From NCBI GenBank assembly GCA_036676475.1, contig JAKFCU010000105.1, positions 34,809 through 98,808 on the forward strand: a stretch of DNA of 64,000 nucleotides, read 5' to 3'. Source of the stretch: LC029 sp036676475. GTDB lineage: Bacteria; Bacillota; Bacilli; Aneurinibacillales; RAOX-1. Of the stretch, positions 8,779-16,119 are shown piece after piece. The translations under genes were made by a program, and so were the position numbers. Within the stretch, counting starts at the first letter, position 1; the number at the start of each line of letters is the position of its first letter. The notes under the pieces are model-generated. The model worked only from the letters and a program-made list of their open reading frames with translations, ran no database searches and had not been told where the DNA came from.

Positions 8779-10149
8779 TTATACCACTTTTGTTGAAGTC
8801 TCAAGTAAGCCTTCCGCTTGCAGCTCCTGCTGTAGTTCATGGATCGCTTCATCTAATATTTGAACAAGGCGGTCAATCTCATCCTTCTTAATCACCAAAG
8901 GTGGAGAGAGGATGATGGCATCTCCAGCCACTCCATCTATCCCGCCCGTCGCTGGATAGATAAGGAGCCCTTTCTGAAATGTCTTCTCAAGCAATCTACC
9001 TGTAACCCCAAGCTTCAAATCAAACGGAGTATATGTTCGGAAATTAGAAACCAATTCCATTCCAAGCAATAATCCTTTTCCCCGAACATCCCCGATCAGA
9101 GAATATTTCTGAGCCAATTGCTTTAACTTTTCAAAAAGATATTCTCCGTTCTCTTCTGCTGCCTTGACTAAATCATGGTGTTCAATATAATCAAGCACAG
9201 CTAACGAAACCGCTGCGGATTGTGGATTAGCACTGTAAGTATGTCCGGCCATAATAGATTTGGAACCCTTCAGAATCGGTTCCATGACTCGATCGGTGAC
9301 AATGGTCGCGGCCATGGGCGTATACCCTGCACTCATACCTTTACCAAGCGCCACAATATCTGGCACCACACCCCAATGCTCCATGGCAAACATTTTTCCT
9401 GTCCGGCCAATTCCTGTCATGACTTCATCGGCAATGAATAGGATGTTGTACCGTTCACAAATCTCTTTTACCTGCTGATAATATCCTTCTGGAGGGGTAA
9501 CCGCTCCAGCGGAAGCTCCAATAATCGGTTCTGCTATAAACGCTGCAATATTTTCAGAACCGACTCGTCTAATGGCCGTTTCTAATTCATTCGCACACTG
9601 CAGACCGCAGCCCGGATAGGTGCTATTAAAAGGACAGCGATAGCAATAAGGTGCCGAAACACTTGGGAAATCTTCAAGCAATGGAACAAACCGTTTCCTT
9701 CTCAGCACATGTCCTGACATAGAAAGAGCACCCATCGTAATCCCGTGATAGCTCATCCAGCGGGAAAGGATTCGATTCTTTCCTTTTATCCCTTTTTCTT
9801 GCCAGTGCTGAATAGCAATCTTCATCGCCGTTTCCGTAGCTTCAGACCCGCTGTTCACGAAGAAAGACCAATGTAAGTCTCCTGGTGCAAGCTCACTTAG
9901 CCTCTGCGCCAATTTTTCTGCTGCTTCACTGGTAAATTGAGAACGATAAGCAAATGAGACTTTGCTCGCTTGGTCCAGCATGGCCGCCGCAATTTCCGAA
10001 ACTCCATGGCCAATACTCGCCGTTACAGCTCCTGAAGAACCATCTATATACTGCTTTCCGTCTATATCATAGAGATAAATCCCTTTCCCGTGGGAAATCA
10101 TCGGATATTCGAAATCTAATAGAGGCTTAATTAAAAAAGACCGCTTCAT
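8779..10149 (-). CDS. yodT: Class III PLP aminotransferase (YodT-like)
   Basis: An aspartate-aminotransferase-fold enzyme of 456 residues. The cofactor region SGSEATETAMKIA, the aspartate motif FIADEVMTGIGRTG and the PLP-binding lysine in LGKGMSAGYTPMAA are all present; an unusual cysteine cluster CYRCPFNSTYPGCGLQC occurs mid-protein. It heads the yodT-S-R-Q unit, transcribed away from a PucR-family regulator. I start at ATG 10149 behind GGAGATGATC rather than the open frame at 10200. About 64 bases upstream CATACGAT (10213-10220, reverse strand) resembles a sigma-E -10 box, but I see no matching -35, so mother-cell control is only suggested by the B. subtilis precedent. Confidence 0.88.
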   Translation of the reverse strand: MKRSFLIKPLLDFEYPMISHGKGIYLYDIDGKQYIDGSSGAVTASIGHGVSEIAAAMLDQASKVSFAYRSQFTSEAAEKLAQRLSELAPGDLHWSFFVNSGSEATETAMKIAIQHWQEKGIKGKNRILSRWMSYHGITMGALSMSGHVLRRKRFVPLLEDFPSVSAPYCYRCPFNSTYPGCGLQCANELETAIRRVGSENIAAFIAEPIIGASAGAVTPPEGYYQQVKEICERYNILFIADEVMTGIGRTGKMFAMEHWGVVPDIVALGKGMSAGYTPMAATIVTDRVMEPILKGSKSIMAGHTYSANPQSAAVSLAVLDYIEHHDLVKAAEENGEYLFEKLKQLAQKYSLIGDVRGKGLLLGMELVSNFRTYTPFDLKLGVTGRLLEKTFQKGLLIYPATGGIDGVAGDAIILSPPLVIKKDEIDRLVQILDEAIHELQQELQAEGLLETSTKVV

Positions 10150-10365
10150 AAGATCATCTCCCTGTTGTGTGCATATTCTCCATCTTTGGAAAACGTTCAC
10201 AATTATCTGATAATCGTATGATAATATAGAAAGCAGATCACTACTATTCGCCTGACGAATGAAAAATACGCTCCATTTTTTATACAGTACGTATAATAAA
10301 TAGAGGAAAAATAAATTAAATCTTTGTCCTAAGTTTATACATCATCTTTAAAGGGGGACTGCATA

Positions 10366-11991
10366 ATGGGAATTACTATCCAGGAAGCTCTTCAGCTCCC
10401 AGTCATGACCCAAACCCGAATGGTTGCAGGTCAGGAAGGTTTGCAAAATGTCATTAAGTGGGTAACCATCGTAGAAGTAATAGAAGATATCACTCGATTG
10501 CAGGAAGGGGAATTTCTGATTACCACGGGGTTTGGTCTATTGGAAAGCGAGAAAAAACGAAACCAATTCCACGCCCTTTTGTCGAATCGCCAGTTATCTG
10601 GGGTAGCCATCTATACCGGATTCTATATAAAAGAAATCCCGAAATCCTTCATCGATATGGCTAATGATCACGACTTACCTTTAATAGAAATTCCTACTAA
10701 TATCAACTTTTCCATGATCACAAAAGCCATCTTAGAGCAAATTGTAAACAAGCAAATGACTATGTTTGAGCACTCTCTCAACATCCACCGGCAATTAACC
10801 AAGTTAGTTTTAGAAGATCGAGGAATCGAACCGATTACCAAAACCCTATCCCACTTAATCAAAGGGAGTATTGTTCTTATTAATGATAAAGCGGATATTA
10901 TAGACTATCATATTATCCATGAAGATATTGTCCTTCATGATCGAGGAAAATCTCTCTCCATCCATTCTATGCAACTTACCCGAAGCCTAAAATCTATGCT
11001 TCTCCCGATTATCGCCAACGACGTTAATTATGGCTCCATCGTAACTATTAAGGAACAGAATGAATGGATGGAGATGGATCAACTTGCCGTTGAACATGCC
11101 GCCACCGTTTATGCCATTGAATTCTTAAAACAGAAAGCCGTGAAGGAAACGGAAATTAGACTAACAGGGGATTTCGTTGATGAGATTCTCCATAAGAATT
11201 TCAATGATTCAGTTCTAGCCATTGAACGGGGAAGAAAACTCGGTTTTGACCTTACGTTAAACCAAGCGGCCCTTCATATAAAGATTGAAAATCCCCACCA
11301 TCATTCCTTTTCCGATACGATGGATCACCTCCTGCAAATAACTCAACAAGCTTGCAAAAAAACAAATCGCCAATTTCTTTTGCGAAATAAGCTAGATGAA
11401 CTCATTATCTTAACCGAAGTTGGGCCACATGAAGGCAAAGCATCAAAAGTGACAACCCTAGAGCTTGCAACACAGATCGAGCAGGCTTGGAAGGAGGCTT
11501 CCACCCCTTTTCCAATTCGAATTGGAATCGGTCGAAACTATAGCGACGTCCAGCAATTAGCGCAAAGCGCCCGCGAATCACAATATGCCGTGAATTTCGC
11601 CAAACTGCTGCTAAAACCAAAGACTATCGTCCATTATGAGGATCTGGGGCTTTATCACCTGTTGATTCAAATGCAGGAAATGGGAATGAATCTTCAAGAA
11701 TTTTATGAAGTAAACATTGGACCACTAACTCAAATGAAGCGACAAGGAGCCGATTTACTCCTAACCCTAGAAACCTACCTGCTTAGTAATCAGAGTATGC
11801 ATACTACGGCAGCGGAGCTATTCATCCACCGCCATACGTTGAAATACCGTTTAAACCAAATCGAAAAGAAAACCGGACTAGCTTTAAGTTCCCCCGATGA
11901 TCGAATGAAGCTCCAATTAGCCATCATGGCCTATAAGCTTTGCCAATCCCCTGATGGTGGACAGCACAGTAAAAACACCTTAATCATCTAG
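10366..11991 (+). CDS. PucR/CdaR-family transcriptional regulator
   Basis: A 541-residue regulator. The N-terminal PucR domain (about residues 1-130) reads ITIQEALQLPVMTQTRMVAG and LQEGEFLITTGFGLL; a middle GAF-like region follows; the C terminus (about 470-525) is a Fis-like HTH_30 domain with LLTLETYLLSNQSMHTTAAELFIHRHTLKYRLNQIE given here only in outline. Such proteins usually activate neighbouring amino-acid or purine catabolic genes in response to substrate. Divergence from yodT makes that operon the obvious target, although B. subtilis controls yodT by a sporulation sigma factor. Ribosome binding site AAGGGGGA. Confidence 0.88.
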   Translation: MGITIQEALQLPVMTQTRMVAGQEGLQNVIKWVTIVEVIEDITRLQEGEFLITTGFGLLESEKKRNQFHALLSNRQLSGVAIYTGFYIKEIPKSFIDMANDHDLPLIEIPTNINFSMITKAILEQIVNKQMTMFEHSLNIHRQLTKLVLEDRGIEPITKTLSHLIKGSIVLINDKADIIDYHIIHEDIVLHDRGKSLSIHSMQLTRSLKSMLLPIIANDVNYGSIVTIKEQNEWMEMDQLAVEHAATVYAIEFLKQKAVKETEIRLTGDFVDEILHKNFNDSVLAIERGRKLGFDLTLNQAALHIKIENPHHHSFSDTMDHLLQITQQACKKTNRQFLLRNKLDELIILTEVGPHEGKASKVTTLELATQIEQAWKEASTPFPIRIGIGRNYSDVQQLAQSARESQYAVNFAKLLLKPKTIVHYEDLGLYHLLIQMQEMGMNLQEFYEVNIGPLTQMKRQGADLLLTLETYLLSNQSMHTTAAELFIHRHTLKYRLNQIEKKTGLALSSPDDRMKLQLAIMAYKLCQSPDGGQHSKNTLII

Positions 11992-12008
11992 GATTAAGGT
12001 GTTTTTTT
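11971..12008. terminator. Bidirectional terminator with the pucR-type stop codon in its loop
   Basis: Perfect arms AAAAACACCTTAATC (11971-11985) and GATTAAGGTGTTTTT (11992-12006) with loop ATCTAG, which contains the TAG stop of the regulator. T-runs occur on both sides, so it can also end the convergent gene at 12010-12555. Confidence 0.9.
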
Positions 12009-12009
12009 C

Positions 12010-12555
12010 TTATTTGGTATTTTTAAATAGCGCTTGTATTGCCGGATCCTGCAATAGACTCATTGCCTGAGATAGATTAAAACCACCTGTTTTAGATTGT
12101 TTTTTGGACGCTGGAGCCTTGCCCGGTATTTTTTTTGTTGAATCATTCTTTTGTGTTTTCATCAGTGATTGAAGCATTGGACTTTGTAGTAAAGCGAGCA
12201 TTTGTGTAACATCAAGACCTGCCAATCCGGCAGACTTTCCACCATTCAATTTATTCTGAGCCAGCATCCCTTGTATAGCAGGATTTTGCAGGAGTCCAAG
12301 AAGCGGAGCCATGGTGTTTGACTGAGAAGGCTGTTCTTTTTTTGTGCGCGTAAATAAGGAAAATCTCTTCCTCCTTGCCTTGCTTTTCTTCTTGATTTCC
12401 TCTACTTCTTGGGCCACTCGATCCAATTGAGTCATTTGCGATTTCGTCTGATGAATATAGTTCTCTATTTCCTTTAGTGAAGCCTCTATGCCTGCCAGTC
12501 TTTGCTCGGTGATAGAGGAATACTCCTTGTTACCCAATTTTCTTTTTCCTTTCAT
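12010..12555 (-). CDS. Hypothetical protein with three LLQxPxxQ repeats, probable spore gene
   Basis: A 181-residue basic protein I cannot assign to a named family. After an N-terminal segment rich in Lys/Arg and a coiled-coil-like region, a 13-residue motif is repeated three times at intervals of about 40-45 residues: LLGLLQNPAIQGML, LALLQSPMLQSLM and MSLLQDPAIQALF, separated by Lys/Ser/Gly-rich linkers. No signal peptide or membrane segment is visible. I start at ATG 12555 behind GGAGGTG. A sigma-K-type promoter (12594-12621) lies just upstream, divergent from the YjcZ-type gene, which suggests late mother-cell expression and perhaps a coat-associated role (inference). Confidence 0.75.
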   Translation of the reverse strand: MKGKRKLGNKEYSSITEQRLAGIEASLKEIENYIHQTKSQMTQLDRVAQEVEEIKKKSKARRKRFSLFTRTKKEQPSQSNTMAPLLGLLQNPAIQGMLAQNKLNGGKSAGLAGLDVTQMLALLQSPMLQSLMKTQKNDSTKKIPGKAPASKKQSKTGGFNLSQAMSLLQDPAIQALFKNTK

Positions 12556-12593
12556 CTTAGACCGCACCTCCAACCCCATAGGTTCTTATCTAA

Positions 12594-12627
12594 TAGGATA
12601 TGATGGAGGTCCAAATGTCGTATAGGC
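12594..12627 (-). promoter_or_regulatory. Sigma-K-type promoter for the LLQxPxxQ gene
   Basis: Reverse strand: GCCTATAC, 17 bases, then CATATCCTA, fitting the sigma-K pattern AC-N17-CATAnnnTA. It lies about 40 bases upstream of the chosen ATG and shares its -35 context with the two promoters below. Confidence 0.55.
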
Positions 12628-12706
12628 TAATGGAATGGTAAGCCTCAAGGAAATAGCCTATTTTCATGAGCCCAATTACACTTTTTTCCCCTTTATCTAG
12701 TCATAC

Positions 12707-12740
12707 GCCCATACATTTCCCTATGCCTGCACATACACTA
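12707..12740 (+). promoter_or_regulatory. Sigma-K-type promoter for the first YjcZ-type gene
   Basis: GCCCATAC at 12707-12714, 17 bases, then CATACACTA at 12732-12740; the ATG is 33 bases downstream. It matches AC-N17-CATAnnnTA. Confidence 0.6.
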
Positions 12741-12772
12741 AATGGAAACCAAAGAGAAAGGAGAATGTTTTT

Positions 12773-12868
12773 ATGAGCATATGGAGTGGCGGATTGTTTG
12801 GTGACGATGAATTCTTAATCATCTTAGTCCTATTCATCCTTCTTGTTATTATTGCAGCCAGCGATTAA
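12773..12868 (+). CDS. YjcZ-family sporulation microprotein (copy 1)
   Basis: A 31-residue protein, MSIWSGGLFGDDEF followed by a single hydrophobic helix and ending AASD. This is the YjcZ-type pattern: Gly/Phe-rich head, acidic DDEFLIIL, then one membrane span. Related microproteins in Bacillales are associated with spores, but their role is not settled. Ribosome binding site AAAGGAGAA, spaced 7. It is driven by a sigma-K-type promoter and has a close paralogue at 13423-13524. Confidence 0.85.
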   Translation: MSIWSGGLFGDDEFLIILVLFILLVIIAASD

Positions 12869-12943
12869 TGGGCATGAGGGGAACCATTATGAAGGTGGTT
12901 CCTTTCTCTCTTCATTTAAGATGGGACAAGCTGTACTGGCGAA

Positions 12944-12985
12944 GTTAAGAAAGCTACTGGCAATGCCTTATGCGTATATTACTTT
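12944..12985 (+). repeat. R1 dispersed repeat, copy 1 (degenerate)
   Basis: GTTAAGAAAGCTACTGGC followed by ATGCGTATATTACTTT, a divergent copy of the R1 family whose clearest form is at 61917-61970. Lies in the gap between the YjcZ-type gene and the DUF1657 gene. Confidence 0.7.
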
Positions 12986-13040
12986 CCAATAGTAGAAAAA
13001 GGACACCCCATTATCCTTCATGGAGCGTCCCCAATTCATC

Positions 13041-13247
13041 TTAAAATCCCTTATATTGTGGCTCTTCCTTCTCAAGCTTTTGTACGCGAGGTCCTAACTG
13101 ATCAATAATGGACTGAGTTTGTTGAGCAACTTGGGCATACATTTGTTTCGCTTGCTTATCCTGGGTTTGTAGCGCAAACGTTTCTAAGTTTGCTTGGGCT
13201 CCTTTTAAACCAGCAATGGTTTGCTTCACCTGTGCAGATACAGTCAT
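13041..13247 (-). CDS. DUF1657 domain protein
   Basis: A 68-residue helical protein matching DUF1657 across its whole length: TVSAQVKQTIAGLKGAQANL, then LETFALQTQDKQAKQMY and the C-terminal PRVQKLEKEEPQYKG. Members are common in spore formers and often lie near spoVA or YetF-type genes; function unknown. Start ATG at 13247 with AGGAGGG. Its neighbours here are spore-associated microproteins. Confidence 0.9.
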   Translation of the reverse strand: MTVSAQVKQTIAGLKGAQANLETFALQTQDKQAKQMYAQVAQQTQSIIDQLGPRVQKLEKEEPQYKGF

Positions 13248-13330
13248 GTGACAGCCCTCCTAGATCTCAAAGTAATGGGTGAACATCTGCTATTTTGTCC
13301 AATATTGCTACTTTTCATCTGGTTATTTAT

Positions 13331-13372
13331 GTAAGAAAGCTATTGGCTTTTAGCCTGATGCGTATAATACCT
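13331..13372 (+). repeat. R1 dispersed repeat, copy 2
   Basis: GTAAGAAAGCTATTGGC, then AGCCTGATGCGTATAATACC. Located between the DUF1657 start and the terminator of the second YjcZ-type gene. Confidence 0.75.
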
Positions 13373-13388
13373 TCAAATAAGGATAAAG

Positions 13389-13415
13389 AAAAAAGGGCCT
13401 TATTCGGCCCTCTTT
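13389..13415. terminator. Bidirectional terminator after second YjcZ-type gene
   Basis: AGGGCC-TTATTC-GGCCCT stem; on the reverse strand it is followed by TTTTTTCT, just after the stop at 13423. Confidence 0.8.
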
Positions 13416-13422
13416 TCACGTT

Positions 13423-13524
13423 TTAGCAATCAGAACCAGCAGCAATAATGACTAACAGGATAAACAATACCAAAATTATTAAAAACTCATCATTATCGAA
13501 TAATCCACCACAAAATGAACTCAT
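13423..13524 (-). CDS. YjcZ-family sporulation microprotein (copy 2)
   Basis: A 33-residue protein, MSSFCGGLFDNDEF, one hydrophobic helix, and the ending AAGSDC. It is a paralogue of the protein at 12773-12868; the membrane helix is identical in the two. Ribosome binding site AAAGGAGG. A sigma-K-type promoter is immediately upstream and a strong terminator immediately downstream, so it is a monocistronic unit. Confidence 0.87.
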   Translation of the reverse strand: MSSFCGGLFDNDEFLIILVLFILLVIIAAGSDC

Positions 13525-13554
13525 TTAAGAAGGCCTCCTTTGATTAATCTAATA

Positions 13555-13588
13555 TACTCTATGTCATAAACCTAATTCGCGTATGGGC
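13555..13588 (-). promoter_or_regulatory. Sigma-K-type promoter for second YjcZ-type gene
   Basis: Reverse strand: GCCCATAC (13588-13581), 17 bases, then CATAGAGTA (13563-13555). Spacing and the GCCCATAC element are the same as in the promoter at 12707-12740. Confidence 0.62.
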
Positions 13589-13843
13589 AAATGTCTTGGG
13601 AATCCTAAGATTTACAAGCCCAATTTAATTCTTTGCAGGCAGGTCTGTTATAAAATCAATCCTGCGGTATTGTACAAAATATTTTGACATTTTTTATTAA
13701 CTTGTTTAAACTGTTAGGGAGAGAGCGGAGTAATTTTTTATGAATCTTCTGCGCAATAAATCCATCGCAGAATCAAGTGCTTTAAATAAACAAAACCGAG
13801 AAAATAGCCTAAGTGAATACTTGACTGTATAAGAGCACAAAAA

Positions 13844-13872
13844 AAATAGGCGGGGACATTTCCCTCCTATTT
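13844..13872 (-). terminator. Terminator of the small HTH gene
   Basis: Reverse strand AAATAGG-A-GGG / CCC-CG-CCTATTT stem followed by a run of eight T. The right arm overlaps the stop codon of the gene at 13867-14070. Confidence 0.7.
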
Positions 13873-14070
13873 CTTTATGTATCCTTGATTCTCTAGTTTT
13901 CTGATCCAAACCTTTATCGTTCGACTGCTTCGCCCTAAATCTTTAACCATTTGATCCATCGAAGGATAGATAAAATTTTTGCTCTCTAAGTATTTCCACA
14001 TCATATATACACTTGTTCCAAGTGTACGGATAATTTCTTGCCCTATACCCATTTTACTTCTTAGCTCCAC
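13867..14070 (-). CDS. Small winged-helix-like protein
   Basis: A 67-residue basic protein. MWKYLESKNFIYPSMDQMVKD followed by LGRSSRTIKVWIRKLENQGYIKK has the layout of a helix-turn-helix of the kind found in replication or regulatory proteins, where the second helix (SSRTIKVWIRKLE) would contact DNA. No known family is recognised with certainty. Start codon GTG at 14070 with AAGGAT upstream. Monocistronic with its own terminator. Confidence 0.6.
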   Translation of the reverse strand: MELRSKMGIGQEIIRTLGTSVYMMWKYLESKNFIYPSMDQMVKDLGRSSRTIKVWIRKLENQGYIKK

Positions 14071-14154
14071 TTAATCCATCCTTCCCTCTGTATGTTTGAT
14101 ATAAAACTATTTTATCAAATATAATACTTATTTTGTATTTAAAATAATTAAAAT

Positions 14155-14187
14155 CATAAAAAATAAGGAATATCGAATCAGATATCC
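14155..14187 (-). terminator. Terminator after sco
   Basis: Reverse strand GGATATC-TGATTC-GATATTCC stem followed by TTATTTTTTAT, 14 bases past the sco stop. Confidence 0.8.
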
Positions 14188-14200
14188 CTCTCCTTGCCTT

Positions 14201-14779
14201 TTATTTATTCAATAATATTTTTACATCATCAATCAATTGCTCATCGGTTGCTGAATCAAGCCCGTCATATCTTTTCACAATTGTACCTGTTGGATCGACC
14301 AGAAAAATAGCCGTTCCATGCATGACTTGATCGGTTCCTGTTTCAAAAATAAGACTGGACTTAAAGCTTTCCTCTGACAATTGCTTGATTTCTTGCTTAC
14401 TATATCCAGTTAAAAACTGCCAATTGGAAAAATCACTGCCAAACTTTTGTCCAAATTCCTTTAATACCTCTGGCGTGTCTCTCTCTGGGTCCACACTAAA
14501 GGTAACAAAGGTCACCTTTAAGCCTTCTTCCGCAAGCCTCTTCTGTAAAGCAGCCAAATGAGCCGTCATGGGAGAACAAACGGTAGTACAGTTTGTAAAA
14601 ATAAACTCAGCTATCCATACCTGATCCTTCAAATCTGCAAGTTCAAGTTTATTTCCCTCTTGATTGATCGCCGAAAAATCTTGCACCTTCCAATGGAGTG
14701 GATTTTCAAGCTTCTTTCCACAAGCCGTTAAGGATAAGATGATAACAATAAATACGAAAACAACGATTTTTTTAAACAT
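14201..14779 (-). CDS. SCO1/SenC family lipoprotein, CuA-site assembly factor
   Basis: A membrane-anchored thioredoxin-fold copper chaperone of 192 residues that helps load the CuA centre of cytochrome c oxidase at the outer face of the membrane. It has a lipoprotein signal with lipobox LTAC (Cys20), the copper-binding TNCTTVCSP (CxxxC) near residue 65, SVDPERDTPEVLKEF, and the distal His ligand in MHGTAIFLVDP. B. subtilis YpmQ (BsSco) has the same arrangement. Start ATG 14779 with AGAGGGTG. An R1 repeat lies only about 20 bases upstream of the start, inside the 5' leader. Confidence 0.93.
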   Translation of the reverse strand: MFKKIVVFVFIVIILSLTACGKKLENPLHWKVQDFSAINQEGNKLELADLKDQVWIAEFIFTNCTTVCSPMTAHLAALQKRLAEEGLKVTFVTFSVDPERDTPEVLKEFGQKFGSDFSNWQFLTGYSKQEIKQLSEESFKSSLIFETGTDQVMHGTAIFLVDPTGTIVKRYDGLDSATDEQLIDDVKILLNK

Positions 14780-14797
14780 TTCCTAACACCCTCTTGT

Positions 14798-14868
14798 TTA
14801 TACTTATCAGAAAGTATTATACGCATCAGGCTTAGCCAGTAGCTTTCTTATACTTATCGAAAAGTATC
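14798..14868 (-). repeat. R1 dispersed repeat, copy 3 (flanked on both sides)
   Basis: Reverse strand: GATAAGTATAAGAAAGC, then CTACTGGCTAAGCC, GCGTATAATACTTTC and GATAAGTATAA. This copy has the GATAAGTATAA box at both ends, like the chained copies at 16008-16119. It forms part of the sco leader. Confidence 0.8.
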
Positions 14869-15100
14869 TTTTCGTCCGCACATTTAATAGTATACCTCAA
14901 GGTGAAAATAACCCCAAATGACCAAACAGTTTGGGCTGTTCATCCAAGGATAGACATTCACCTAACTTACCCTTGCCTAATATGATATTCTGTCTACTTT
15001 TAATGACTTATAGGTGGCGCAAAGGTCCATTGAAGTAAGCCTGATCATGGAGACCATGCTGTATCCTATACCAAGAAATCAATCTTTTGATAGGGGGGTG

Positions 15101-15871
15101 ATGAATATTAGTATCGGAATTACCTTAATGGGGCTGTTGGTTGGTTTCCTCGTTGGATTGACTGGGGTAGGAGGTGCGGCCTTATTAACCCCTATTCTAG
15201 TTCTTATAGGTGTAAATCCTGCTATCGCTGTAGGTACCGACCTATTTTATAACTCCATTACGAAATTATTTGGGACGATTCAACATTGGCGGCAAAAAAC
15301 AGTTAATTTCAAGCTGGTTAAATACCTCGCTATGGGAAGTGTGCCAAGCGCCATACTTGCCGTGGGTTTGCTTCACTTTTTTGACACCCTCTATAACAAC
15401 CAAGAAATGATTGTAAAACACGCGCTTGGCTATATTCTTATCACAGTAGCGCTTTCCACCCTGCTGCGAACCACATTTGAAAAATATTTCAAAACCAATC
15501 GTTGGCAGGAAATGCCATTGAAAGAGAAACGAACACTAACTATCTGCATTGGTGCAGTTCTTGGATTTATTGTAGGACTAACGTCCATTGGATCTGGCTC
15601 CTTATTCGCGATTGCCATGCTCTTTCTCTTCCGCATGACTGCACCCGAGTTAGTTGGAACCGACATTGCCCATGCCTTCCTCCTTGTGTCTGTAGCCGGC
15701 TTTCTACATGTTGGAATGGGGAATGTGGACTTCATGTTAGTTGGAAACCTACTTCTAGGGTCCATTCCTGGAGTGATGATTGGAAGCACCTTATCAGCCA
15801 GGGTGCCAGCTAAACCTCTCCGAACTGCCATTGCCATGGTCATCCTCATAAGCGGACTGAAAATGATTTAA
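15101..15871 (+). CDS. TauE/SafE family membrane protein (sulfite exporter/permease type)
   Basis: An integral membrane protein of about 256 residues with two copies of the TauE/SafE repeat: GLLVGFLVGLTGVGGAALLTP near the N terminus and LGFIVGLTSIGSGSLFAIAML in the second half, each followed by the GxD motif (AVGTDLFYN, LVGTDIAHAF). Family members move sulfite, sulfoacetate or other small organic anions; the substrate here is not known. The open frame begins at 15014 (GTG). I prefer the ATG at 15101 because AGGGGGG is directly upstream and because the first helix begins there, but the spacing is short, so the start is uncertain. Confidence 0.85.
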   Translation: MNISIGITLMGLLVGFLVGLTGVGGAALLTPILVLIGVNPAIAVGTDLFYNSITKLFGTIQHWRQKTVNFKLVKYLAMGSVPSAILAVGLLHFFDTLYNNQEMIVKHALGYILITVALSTLLRTTFEKYFKTNRWQEMPLKEKRTLTICIGAVLGFIVGLTSIGSGSLFAIAMLFLFRMTAPELVGTDIAHAFLLVSVAGFLHVGMGNVDFMLVGNLLLGSIPGVMIGSTLSARVPAKPLRTAIAMVILISGLKMI

Positions 15872-15901
15872 ATGAAAAGTAAATGAAAAAAGGTTGACAC
15901 T

Positions 15902-16003
15902 CGACTAAGGGCCTGATCCTACATTCATCCTATATACAATGAACCTATTGAAAAGGTTACATATATATCATGCTAGATGTAGGAAGTCAGACCCTTATAA
16001 GTC
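15902..16003. repeat. Inverted-repeat element with R2-like ends
   Basis: Left arm GACTAAGGGCCTGATCC...ACAT and right arm, read in reverse, GACTTATAAGGGTCTGAC...CCTACATC are about 25-base imperfect terminal inverted repeats around a 50-base centre. The arms contain the R2 signature (GGGTCTGAC). It follows the TauE gene and abuts the R1 tandem copies. Confidence 0.6.
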
Positions 16004-16007
16004 AGCC

Positions 16008-16119
16008 TTTCTTATACTTAACGGTCAAGTATTATACTCTAAGGCTACGCCGCTTACGATTTCTTATACTTAACGGTCAAGTATTATACTCTAAGACTAC
16101 GCCGCTTACGATTTCTTAT
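16008..16119 (-). repeat. R1 repeat, copy 4: two tandem 52-base units plus a partial third
   Basis: A 52-base unit beginning TTTCTTATACTTAACGG at 16008 is repeated at 16060 with one visible base change (ggctacg / gactacg), and a third start lies at 16112. Read in reverse, each unit has GAGTATAATACTTGACC and GTTAAGTATAAGAAA. The array ends exactly at the stop codon of the DedA gene. Confidence 0.85.

Noticed and set aside
10213..10220. CATACGAT as a sigma-E promoter for yodT
   Set aside because: The -10 matches well but no acceptable -35 lies at 14-15 bases, so I do not list it as a promoter.
13740..13832. Thirty-codon forward frame MNLLRNKSIAESSALNKQ
   Set aside because: GGAG lies upstream at a fair distance, but there is no homology, no terminator of its own, and it sits in a low-complexity gap.
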